From Bryobacterales bacterium (GTDB lineage: Bacteria; Acidobacteriota; Terriglobia; Bryobacterales; Bryobacteraceae): DNA of 64,000 bases. The stretch is from assembly GCA_020854055.1 (NCBI GenBank), contig JADZGD010000020.1:62001-126000 (forward strand), given 5' to 3'. The notes under the pieces are model-generated. The model searched no databases. It was not told the origin of the DNA and saw only the letters and a program-made list of their open reading frames with translations. The position numbers and the translations under genes are program-made. Positions 19,465 through 26,733 of this stretch are shown piece after piece (position 1 is the first letter of the stretch; every line of letters starts with the position of its first letter).

Positions 19465-20063
19465 TGCCACCGGCGGCAAGATCCTCAACCGAACAACTGG
19501 CGGCTGTTCTGCGGCGCTGCCTGCGAAAGGGTGTGCCGGTAGAAATCAGCGGCCTGGGAATATTCAATCCCACGCCCGATGGGGGATTCGAGTTTTTGCC
19601 CGCCTCCCGGCCGAAGGTGTTCATCGCTTATGTGGAAGAAGATCATGGCGCGGCCAACCGGATCTTCGATTATCTGGAAGGACAGGGATTCGAGCCGTGG
19701 CTCGACACGCGCCGCCTGCTTGCAGGACAGAATTGGCCACGGGCGATCGAACAGGCGATGGAACTGTCGGATTTCGTCGTAGTCTGTTTTTCGACGCACG
19801 CGGTCTTCAAGAAAGGCCATTTTCAGTCGGAACTGCGTTATGCGCTCGATTGCGCCCGCCGTTTGCCGATGGATGACACGTTCCTGATTCCGGTGAGGCT
19901 GGAGGAGTGTCCAATCCCCGCGCGGATCCGGCACTCGATTCAATACGTGGATCTGTTCCCCGATTGGCAAAGCGGGCTCGGACGCGTGGTCTCGGCCATG
20001 CGGCAGAAGGCGAACGCCGGATGCAATCACGGCCGGCAGCGCGATCTGCTACTTACGGGCTGA
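19464..20063 (+). CDS. HU-like half-domain fused to a TIR domain
   Basis: A 199-residue protein starting at a GTG that overlaps the upstream stop by one base. Residues ~8-48 repeat the armless HU half seen in the preceding protein (LRRCLRKGVPVEISGLGIFNP, then GFEFLPAS). Residues ~50-180 form a TIR domain: KVFIAYVEEDHGAANRIFDY, LEGQGFEPWLDTRRLLAGQNW, SDFVVVCFS, then FQSELRYAL with Glu123 at the place of the catalytic Glu of NAD-cleaving TIRs, and IPVRLEECPIP. TIR proteins of this type commonly act in anti-phage defence by degrading NAD+ or making cyclic ADP-ribose signals. The HU-like part may be the sensor or tether; that is inference. The last 15 bases overlap the convergent TPR gene. Confidence 0.75.
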   Translation: MPPAARSSTEQLAAVLRRCLRKGVPVEISGLGIFNPTPDGGFEFLPASRPKVFIAYVEEDHGAANRIFDYLEGQGFEPWLDTRRLLAGQNWPRAIEQAMELSDFVVVCFSTHAVFKKGHFQSELRYALDCARRLPMDDTFLIPVRLEECPIPARIRHSIQYVDLFPDWQSGLGRVVSAMRQKANAGCNHGRQRDLLLTG

Positions 20064-20501
20064 ACTTGCGGTGCCCATCCTGGTCAGTTTCTTGCGTACC
20101 TCGCCGGCTGCCTTACCGTCCGGGGCCAGTTCGATGTACTTGTTGAAGGCCTCTATGGCCGATGCCTTGTCGTTGAGCTTCTCGCGAGCCTCTCCGAGCT
20201 TCAGAAACGCCTCGGCCATGGTGGGGTTGTAACGGGTTGCTTCGAGGTATCGAAAGGCCGCCGCACGGTACTTCTTTTTCTTAAAGTACTGGTTGCCGAC
20301 GTCGATGTCCCGAGCCGCCTCGATAGGGTTGAAGGCGTACGCCTCCGGCGGCTTCAACGTCTCGTCTTCTTCAGGGAGATCCGGTGTTTCCTTCTGCGCG
20401 GCGGCTTTGCTGTCCTTGGCGGAGGGATGCTTGGCATCCTGGGCAACCAGCAGTAGCCCGGCAAGTGGCAAAATCAACAGCCGGCCCGTCAGGCGTGTCA
20501 C
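20049..20501 (-). CDS. Exported TPR-repeat protein
   Basis: A 150-residue protein. The GTG at 20501 gives a signal peptide (TRLTGRLLILPLAGLLLVAQ). After a charged linker rich in Lys, Ala and Glu, residues ~60-140 form tetratricopeptide repeats: ARDIDVGNQYFKKKKYRAAAFRYLEATRYNP, then MAEAFLKLGEAREKLNDKASAIEAFNKYIELAPD. TPRs mediate protein contacts; no specific partner is evident. It is divergent from uvrC with only 22 bases between the starts. A perfect TATAAT lies 7 bases before the GTG. Confidence 0.75.
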   Translation of the reverse strand: MTRLTGRLLILPLAGLLLVAQDAKHPSAKDSKAAAQKETPDLPEEDETLKPPEAYAFNPIEAARDIDVGNQYFKKKKYRAAAFRYLEATRYNPTMAEAFLKLGEAREKLNDKASAIEAFNKYIELAPDGKAAGEVRKKLTRMGTASSARK

Positions 20502-20508
20502 AATTAGA

Positions 20509-20514
20509 ATTATA
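20509..20514 (-). promoter_or_regulatory. Candidate -10 element (TATAAT) of the TPR gene, overlapping the uvrC promoter
   Basis: A consensus TATAAT on the minus strand ends 7 bases before the GTG at 20501, which predicts a leaderless or nearly leaderless message. The same AT-rich block reads TAGAAT and TATAGA on the plus strand, the latter 7 bases before the uvrC ATG, so the divergent promoters share bases. No -35 match is visible. Confidence 0.45.
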
Positions 20515-20523
20515 GACTCACCG

Positions 20524-22341
20524 ATGGATCTTCGAGCGAAAGCGGCCACGCTGCCTTCCTCGCCGGGTGTTTACCTGTACCGCGACGCGCACGGTACGGT
20601 TCTCTATGTGGGCAAGGCGAAAAATCTGCGCAGCCGTGTCCGCAGCTACTTCAACGATGACCGCCTGGCTGAGCCCAAAACCGGCAGCCTGCTGGCGGAA
20701 GCCGCCGATATCGACTTCATCCTGGTCGATAACGAGAAGGAAGCGCTCGCGCTTGAAAACAACCTCATCAAGCGCTATAAACCGCGCTTCAATGTGCTGC
20801 TGCGCGATGACAAAACCTACCCCTACATCAAATTAACAGCGGAGAAATTTCCGCGCGTGTACGTCACGCGCCGGGTGATCAAAGACGGCTCCACCTATTT
20901 TGGACCGTATTTCCCGGCAAACCTGGCGCACCGTCTGATTCACTTTATCCGGCGCTATTTCGGCGTGCCGGCCTGCCACATCGATCTGACTCGCTCGCAC
21001 AAGCAGCCCTGCCTGGAGTACCATATCGGCCGCTGTTTGGGTCCATGCGTGCCGGGGCTGACCACGGAAGAGAGATATGCGGCGGCGGTACACGACGTGA
21101 AGCTGTTTCTTGAAGGGCGGCACCATGATCTGGTGGCGAAACTCAAACAGCGCATGGATGCCGCCTCTGAGGCGATGCGGTTCGAAGAGGCCGCCACCAT
21201 CCGGGACCTGATCGCGACGGTGGAGGAGATGGAGCAGCGCCAGAAGATGGCTTCAGCCGACGGCGAAGACACCGACATTTTCGCCTACTATGCCGAGCCT
21301 CCGCTGGTTGCGGTAAACCTCTTCCACCTGCGGCACGGCAGAATCGTCGACCGGCGTGAGTTGTTCTGGGAAGATCAGCAGGAGTTCGATCCGGCCGAGT
21401 TCTTCACCAGCCTGTTGATGCAGATTTACCTCGACCAACAGTACATTCCCGGGTTGATTCACGTACCGGTGGATTTTGAAGATCGCCCGGTGCTGGAAGA
21501 GTTGCTCTCTGAAAAGCGGGGCCGGAAGGTGGAGATCCACACGCCGCAGCGGGGACAAAAGAAAGCCATGCTGGCGCTGGTGGAAACCAATGCCCGAAAC
21601 AGTTTTGATCAGCGTTTCCGGGTGCTGAAGCCATCTTCCAAGGCGATCCAGGCAGCCCTGCAGGATGCGTTGCAACTGCCTGAGGCGCCACGCCGTATTG
21701 AGTGTTTCGACATCTCTCATATTCAGGGCACCGATAAGGTAGCCAGCATGGTGGTGTGGGAAGACGGGCGGATGAAGAAGTCCGACTACCGCAAGTTCAT
21801 CATCCGCACCGTGGAGGGTAACGACGACTTCGCCTCGATGCGGGAAGTGATCACGCGGCGCTACTCCAGGCTGCGCGACGAGGGGACGCCGCTGCCCGGG
21901 CTGGTGTTGGTTGACGGAGGCCTCGGCCAGCTTCACGCGGCGGCCGAAGCGCTGGAGGCGATCGGCATCACCGGTCAGCCGCTGGCGTCGATCGCCAAAC
22001 GCGAAGAGTGGATCTACGTTCACGGCCAGGAGAATGAGCCGGTGGTGTTGGACCGGTTCTCGCCGGTGCTACACCTGGTGCAGACGGTGCGCGACGAGGC
22101 GCACCGTTTTGCCGTCACATTCCACCGCAACCGCCGGAATACGTCGCGGTTAACTTCGGAATTAGTCCGGATTCCAGGCATTGGGCCGAAAACCGTGGAA
22201 AAACTATTGCGGGAATTCGGTAGCATGGAACGTGTGCGCCAGGCGCCGGAGAGCGAATTGATGCGCGTAGCAGGGCGCGCCACCACTCGCCGGCTGAAGG
22301 ATGCTCTTCATGCGGGTTCGGCGGAAAGAAAGACCAGTTAA
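20524..22341 (+). CDS. uvrC: Excinuclease ABC subunit C
   Basis: A 605-residue nucleotide-excision-repair nuclease, normal family length, making both incisions around UvrB-bound lesions. Domains in order: GIY-YIG nuclease (SSPGVYLYRD to YVGKAKNLRSRVRSYF, ~12-90); the cysteine cluster CLEYHIGRCLGPC (~165-177) with an upstream Cys in VPACHID, which binds an iron-sulphur cluster in characterised UvrC; the UVR motif for UvrB contact (EAMRFEEAATIRDLI, ~215); the RNase H-like nuclease (RIECFDISHIQGTD, VLVDGGLGQL); and a C-terminal helix-hairpin-helix (LVRIPGIGPKTVEKLLREFGS). The ATG at 20524 matches the family start. No Shine-Dalgarno sequence is visible. Confidence 0.97.
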   Translation: MDLRAKAATLPSSPGVYLYRDAHGTVLYVGKAKNLRSRVRSYFNDDRLAEPKTGSLLAEAADIDFILVDNEKEALALENNLIKRYKPRFNVLLRDDKTYPYIKLTAEKFPRVYVTRRVIKDGSTYFGPYFPANLAHRLIHFIRRYFGVPACHIDLTRSHKQPCLEYHIGRCLGPCVPGLTTEERYAAAVHDVKLFLEGRHHDLVAKLKQRMDAASEAMRFEEAATIRDLIATVEEMEQRQKMASADGEDTDIFAYYAEPPLVAVNLFHLRHGRIVDRRELFWEDQQEFDPAEFFTSLLMQIYLDQQYIPGLIHVPVDFEDRPVLEELLSEKRGRKVEIHTPQRGQKKAMLALVETNARNSFDQRFRVLKPSSKAIQAALQDALQLPEAPRRIECFDISHIQGTDKVASMVVWEDGRMKKSDYRKFIIRTVEGNDDFASMREVITRRYSRLRDEGTPLPGLVLVDGGLGQLHAAAEALEAIGITGQPLASIAKREEWIYVHGQENEPVVLDRFSPVLHLVQTVRDEAHRFAVTFHRNRRNTSRLTSELVRIPGIGPKTVEKLLREFGSMERVRQAPESELMRVAGRATTRRLKDALHAGSAERKTS

Positions 22342-22389
22342 CTTCATTTGCACTCTCCTGTCGAGGTGTTTTAACGTTTGAAAGGAACA

Positions 22390-22944
22390 ATGAATCGAAT
22401 CTCGCTTCGTCCGGCGCCTCTTCCCATGATGGGGGTCTGTTTTCTGTTGTGCCTGCTGATCCTGGCCGGCTGCCGTTCCCGGGCCGAGCAGGAGCCGGTC
22501 TCCCGGATGGGTGAACTGGTGGTTGCCGGTCCGCTGCGGTATACGGTTTTCGATACCGAATGGAAGACACAGATTGGCGAGGGCGACAACGCGCACTTTC
22601 CAAAAAACCGCTATCTGATTATTCATCTGTCGGTTACTAATAGCGGCGGATCGTTGACACAGATTCCGACGATGCAGCTTGAGACCGCCGATGGAAATTC
22701 GACGGCTGAGATTACCGAGCCGCTTGGCGTTGCTGGCTGGGTGGGCATTCTGCGGCAGCTTCGGCCCGCCGATACGCTTCAAGGCAACGTGGTTTTTGAT
22801 GTTCCAATGAGTGCTTATAGGCTTCGCGTGGGCAGCAGCGCTGATGCCATCGACGAAAAGACCGCTTTAATCGATATTCCGATTCAATATGCGCCCGCCG
22901 CGATGCCGGCGCCGGCTCCGCCTCTGGATACCCCGCCGCGCTGA
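22390..22944 (+). CDS. Lipoprotein, possible DUF4352-type immunoglobulin-like fold
   Basis: A 184-residue lipoprotein. AAAGGA lies just before the ATG at 22390. The signal ends in a lipobox, LAGC, with the lipidated Cys at residue 28. The mature part contains YTVFDTEWKTQ, RYLIIHLSVTNSGG and TLQGNVVFDVPMSAYRLRVG, a pattern typical of DUF4352-like beta-sandwich domains (a stabilising effect term, a short conserved N-strand, then VVFDVP). The C-terminus is Pro/Ala-rich. The role is unknown; such proteins are membrane-anchored and often immunoprotective or binding-related. The family call is tentative. Confidence 0.6.
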   Translation: MNRISLRPAPLPMMGVCFLLCLLILAGCRSRAEQEPVSRMGELVVAGPLRYTVFDTEWKTQIGEGDNAHFPKNRYLIIHLSVTNSGGSLTQIPTMQLETADGNSTAEITEPLGVAGWVGILRQLRPADTLQGNVVFDVPMSAYRLRVGSSADAIDEKTALIDIPIQYAPAAMPAPAPPLDTPPR

Positions 22945-22957
22945 ACGCGTGCCGAAG

Positions 22958-22963
22958 TACAAT
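22958..22963 (+). promoter_or_regulatory. Candidate -10 element (TACAAT)
   Basis: TACAAT ends 10 bases before the ATG at 22974. This favours that start over the ATG at 22962, which would lie inside the hexamer. A GGGGG run between hexamer and ATG could still act as a ribosome-binding site, so leaderless initiation is only one option. Confidence 0.3.
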
Positions 22964-22973
22964 GGGGGCAAAA

Positions 22974-23813
22974 ATGTATCGCGCCTGCCTGGCCGGTTTG
23001 ATCGTCTCCGGCGCACTGTTGTGGTCCGCGCCAGCGAAGAGGATTGCCATCGCCAGCGCCGCGCTTCACCAGTTTGAAGGTGGCCCGCCGCTGGCCTCCG
23101 GGCACCAGTTTGTCCCGGGCGAGACGGTTTTTCTAGGATTTCAGGTGGGCGGCTATCAGGCCGACGAAGCGCGAAAGATCCACATCGAATACACTCTGGA
23201 GGCGAAGGACTCCCGGGACGTTCCGCTGGTGGCGCCGATCAGGGGTGTTATCGAGACCACGCTTTCCGACGAGGATAAGAACTGGCTTCCCAAGGAGCGC
23301 CAGTCCGTTCTTCTGCCCTCCTTTATCGAGCCAGGCATGTACCGGCTCATTCTGCACGTCAAAGATGCCCTCAACGGTAGCGTAGCCGATGCCACATATT
23401 CGTTTAACGTGCGCGGCCGCATGGTAGCGTCCAGCGAAATGCTGGTAGTCCGCAACCTTCGATTTCTGCGCCGGGAGGACGATCAGACGCCGCTGTCGGT
23501 TGTCGCCTACCGGCCGGGTGATGCCGTCTGGGCGCGCTTCGAGATTACGGGTTACAAATTTGGCGAGGGCAACCGCATCGATGTCGGCTACGGTATTTCC
23601 GTGCTCCGGCCTTCCGGTCAAGTGCTCTACAATCAACCTGATGCAGCCCGGGAGCAGGACCATTCGTTCTATCCCCGGCGCGTTGTGCCCGGCGTGATTA
23701 GTCTTAACCTGACACCGGATCTCGCCACGGGCGAGTACACGATCGTGCTGAGCGTGCACGACGGCATCGGTGGCCAGAACTGCGAGACGAAAAGCAGTTT
23801 CCGGGTAGAGTGA
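22974..23813 (+). CDS. Exported protein with two tandem beta-sandwich-like repeats, function unknown
   Basis: A 279-residue protein with a signal peptide (MYRACLAGLIVSGALLWSAPA). I do not recognise the family. It contains an internal duplication. Residues ~45-148 and ~177-278 align: PGETVFLGFQVGGYQADEARKIHIEY with PGDAVWARFEITGYKFGEGNRIDVGY, and GMYRLILHVKDALNG...YSFNV with GEYTIVLSVHDGIGG...SSFRV. Each unit looks like an all-beta domain of about 100 residues. There are no catalytic motifs. The gene sits between the lipoprotein and comM, all in one direction. Confidence 0.65.
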   Translation: MYRACLAGLIVSGALLWSAPAKRIAIASAALHQFEGGPPLASGHQFVPGETVFLGFQVGGYQADEARKIHIEYTLEAKDSRDVPLVAPIRGVIETTLSDEDKNWLPKERQSVLLPSFIEPGMYRLILHVKDALNGSVADATYSFNVRGRMVASSEMLVVRNLRFLRREDDQTPLSVVAYRPGDAVWARFEITGYKFGEGNRIDVGYGISVLRPSGQVLYNQPDAAREQDHSFYPRRVVPGVISLNLTPDLATGEYTIVLSVHDGIGGQNCETKSSFRVE

Positions 23814-23843
23814 GAGTTTTCACCGCGCCCGCCACTATCTCCA

Positions 23844-25364
23844 GTGGCTCTGTTTCGCACCCGCACGGCGGCCGTCTACGGAATCGACGCGCACCCCATC
23901 GACGTTGAGGTGGATCTGTCCGCTTCCGGCTCCGGCCGTGATTTCGTTACTGTCGGCATGCCCGACACGGCGGTTCGGGAGAGCCGTGAACGCATCAGAT
24001 CGGCCTTGGCCAATTCCGGCTTCGGGTTCCCCAACAAAGGCGTCACCATCAACCTGGCTCCCGCGAATCTGCGCAAGGAGGGGGCCGGGTTCGACCTCCC
24101 GATGACGGTCGGCATATTGGGCGCCGCCGGGGCCGTCTCCGGAACGGATCAGCACATGATGGTCGGCGAGTTGTCATTGGACGGCTCGCTTCGTCCGGTA
24201 CGCGGCGTACTGTCGATTGCCGTTTGCGCACGGACGCGCGGCATCCGGAACCTGGTGGTGCCTGTTGAAAACTCAGCCGAAGCCGCGGTAGTGGAAGGCT
24301 TGAATGTTTATGGACTTCACCATTTGCGGGAGGTGGTGGGACTGCTGGCCGCGCCGGAGCGTTTTCAACCGGTAAGGGCGAACTCTCCGGGTTCCGGCGC
24401 CAAAGTCGATGCCGCCCCGGACTTTTCGGAGGTTCGCGGGCAGACCACTGCCAAACGCGCGCTCGAAGTGGCTGCCGCCGGTTCGCACAACGTGCTGATG
24501 ATCGGGCCACCGGGATCGGGCAAGACCATGCTGGCCCGGCGGATGGCGGGAATCCTGCCGCCGCTGACGTTTGCCGAGTCGGTGGAAACCACACAGATAC
24601 ACAGTGTCGCAGGATTATTGCAGCAAGGCGGGGGCTTGCTGGGCTTACGGCCGTTTCGAGCCCCGCATCACACCATCTCCGATGCGGGACTGATTGGCGG
24701 CGGTAGCGGAACACCGCGTCCGGGCGAGGTCAGCATGGCGCATCACGGGGTGTTATTCCTGGACGAACTGCCTGAATTTCCCCGCAACGTGCTGGAGTTA
24801 TTGCGACAGCCGCTGGAGGATCGCTCGGTGACCATCGCCCGCGCGAACATGACGTTGGTTTTTCCCGCCAGTTTCATGCTGATCGCGGCGATGAATCCGT
24901 GCCGTTGCGGATTCCACGGTGACGCCACCAGGGAGTGCCGCTGTACGGGCGCCGAGATCCAGCGCTATCTGGGAAAGATCAGCGGTCCTTTACTGGACCG
25001 GATCGACCTGCATATCGAAGTGCCGGCCGTCGCCTATAAGGAACTGCGGACCAGAAACGATGGGGAGTCTTCGGCAGCGATGCGTGAACGGGTGCTGGCA
25101 ACCCGGGCGATACAGCAGCGCCGCGGGTTCCACAACGCGGAGATCCCGAACCGGACACTCCGCTCGCTTTGTGCGCTGGATGACGCCGGAGAAAGGACGC
25201 TCGAACTTGCCGTGCGGCGGCTGAGTCTGTCGGCCCGTGGCCACGACCGGTTGCTCAAAGTGGCCCGAACGATAGCCGATCTCGACCGGTCGGAAACGGT
25301 TGCGGCCAAGCACGTCGCCGAGGCGGTCCAGTATCGCAGTCTCGATCGCAACTACTGGACTTGA
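23844..25364 (+). CDS. comM: YifB/ComM family Mg-chelatase-like AAA+ protein
   Basis: A 506-residue protein, normal ComM length, starting at a GTG. The N-terminal ~170 residues are the Lon-protease-like fold (ALFRTRTAAVYGIDAHPIDVEVD, VGMPDTAVRESRERIRSALANSGF). The AAA+ Mg-chelatase domain follows with Walker A GPPGSGKT (~221-228), Walker B GVLFLDELPEF, and the zinc-like cysteine motif NPCRCGFHGD...CRC typical of ComM. The C-terminal ~90 residues are the Mg_chelatase C domain (LRSLCALDDAGERTLELAVRRLSLSARGHDR). In naturally competent bacteria ComM is a hexameric branch-migration helicase that helps integrate foreign DNA. It precedes the convergent AAA+ gene by 11 bases. Confidence 0.93.
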   Translation: MALFRTRTAAVYGIDAHPIDVEVDLSASGSGRDFVTVGMPDTAVRESRERIRSALANSGFGFPNKGVTINLAPANLRKEGAGFDLPMTVGILGAAGAVSGTDQHMMVGELSLDGSLRPVRGVLSIAVCARTRGIRNLVVPVENSAEAAVVEGLNVYGLHHLREVVGLLAAPERFQPVRANSPGSGAKVDAAPDFSEVRGQTTAKRALEVAAAGSHNVLMIGPPGSGKTMLARRMAGILPPLTFAESVETTQIHSVAGLLQQGGGLLGLRPFRAPHHTISDAGLIGGGSGTPRPGEVSMAHHGVLFLDELPEFPRNVLELLRQPLEDRSVTIARANMTLVFPASFMLIAAMNPCRCGFHGDATRECRCTGAEIQRYLGKISGPLLDRIDLHIEVPAVAYKELRTRNDGESSAAMRERVLATRAIQQRRGFHNAEIPNRTLRSLCALDDAGERTLELAVRRLSLSARGHDRLLKVARTIADLDRSETVAAKHVAEAVQYRSLDRNYWT

Positions 25365-25375
25365 CGTGGTTGCTG

Positions 25376-26632
25376 TTAGCTCTTGGCGAAATAGAGCGCG
25401 GCTGCGCGTTCCATGTCCATGCGGTTCATGGTCACCGGGCGGCCTTCGTACCGGCCTATGGAAGCCAGAATCTGGCAGATGTCGTTGGGGTAACAGGCGC
25501 GCAGTTCCACGCGTCCGTCCCGCAGGCAGAGGGCGCGCAGGTGCTCGGCGCTCTCGGGTTCGGCGGGAATGTTTCGCGCGGCAACGACGCGATGGAATAT
25601 CTGGTCGAATACCGCGGCGTCCACTGCCTCCACGAAGATCTTGTTGTGGATGCGGCGCAGGAACGCTTCGTCCGCCAGGTCCGCCGGGTCGAGGTTGGTC
25701 GAAAACACGACCATCAGCTCAAACGGAATCTGGAACTTCACGCCATAGCGAAGGCTGAGGTAGTCCACGCGGCGATCGAGCGGGACGATCCACCGGTTCA
25801 GCAGATCGCGGGGAGACATCAACTGCCGGCCGAAATCGTCGATGATGAAGATGCCGTTGTTGGCCTTCATCTGCATGGGCGCGGCGTAAATTCCCGATGC
25901 CTCGTCCAGCCGTAACTCCAACATGCTGGGAATCAGTTCGCCGCCGACCACGATACAGGGGCGCCGGCAGAGAACCCAGCGCGGATCAATCTCCGGATCC
26001 TCGAACTCGATACGCTGGTGGACTACCGGGTCGTAAAGCGAAATCACCTGACCATCCACCTCTACCGCGTAGGGAATCAGGATTCCGTCCTGATAAACGC
26101 GCAACATACGTTCGGCCAGGCTGGTCTTGCCGTTTCCGGTCGGCCCGTAGACGAAGATCGAGTTCTGTGAGATCAACGCCGGTCCGAGTTGGTCCAGAAG
26201 CCGGTCCGTCACCACCAGGTCCGAGAAGGCCTTTCGCAGCGCCCGGCGGTCGATCTGCACCTTGGCTGACTGCGCTTTGGTGGCGGCATGGTACTCGGCT
26301 AGCGAGACGGGCGCCGCGCCGGCATATTGGGTAATCGTGAACCGTTCGGCTGCCAGCGTCCGCCCGGCGGTGGTCAGCACGAAGTGGTAATCGTTGCCGA
26401 GCATCCCCTTGACCTCCAGCAACTGCTGCTGGCGAAGTTGGCGGAAGGTTGCTTCAATGATCGGCAAGGACAGACGCAGTGTCTTGCTGAGCGATTGTAG
26501 TGTGCTGAAGCCTTCCAGCAGCAGCCGTCGCAACACCAGGTCGGTGACCAGGGACTGCGAAATGCCCAGGTCGGCAATTGTCTCGGGGATAGCTGGAGAG
26601 AACGCCGGATGAATTGCGGGGATTGTCGACAT
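25376..26632 (-). CDS. AAA+ ATPase with N-terminal winged-helix-like region
   Basis: A 418-residue cytoplasmic ATPase. Residues ~15-100 look like a winged helix (QSLVTDLVLRRLLLEGFSTLQSLSKTL, then IEATFRQLRQQQLLEVKG). The AAA+ core has Walker A GPTGNGKT (~163-170), Walker B FIIDDFGR, a sensor-1 Asn in VVFSTNLDPADL and an arginine-finger-like segment EAFLRRIHNKI. Related ATPases in Acidobacteria lie beside secretin or pilus genes, and here the divergent neighbour is a secretin. A role in secretion, pilus assembly or its regulation is inferred. GAGGAA precedes the ATG at 26632. It is not a typical GspE/PilB traffic ATPase. Confidence 0.78.
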   Translation of the reverse strand: MSTIPAIHPAFSPAIPETIADLGISQSLVTDLVLRRLLLEGFSTLQSLSKTLRLSLPIIEATFRQLRQQQLLEVKGMLGNDYHFVLTTAGRTLAAERFTITQYAGAAPVSLAEYHAATKAQSAKVQIDRRALRKAFSDLVVTDRLLDQLGPALISQNSIFVYGPTGNGKTSLAERMLRVYQDGILIPYAVEVDGQVISLYDPVVHQRIEFEDPEIDPRWVLCRRPCIVVGGELIPSMLELRLDEASGIYAAPMQMKANNGIFIIDDFGRQLMSPRDLLNRWIVPLDRRVDYLSLRYGVKFQIPFELMVVFSTNLDPADLADEAFLRRIHNKIFVEAVDAAVFDQIFHRVVAARNIPAEPESAEHLRALCLRDGRVELRACYPNDICQILASIGRYEGRPVTMNRMDMERAAALYFAKS

Positions 26633-26733
26633 ACCGTTCCTCGCTTTCTATCGGCGGAGTAAGGCGGTTGGTTTACGGCCCAAAGCAGATTTGTTCTCAA
26701 CGTCCCGGCAACCGGCAACGTCTAAATCTCTCA

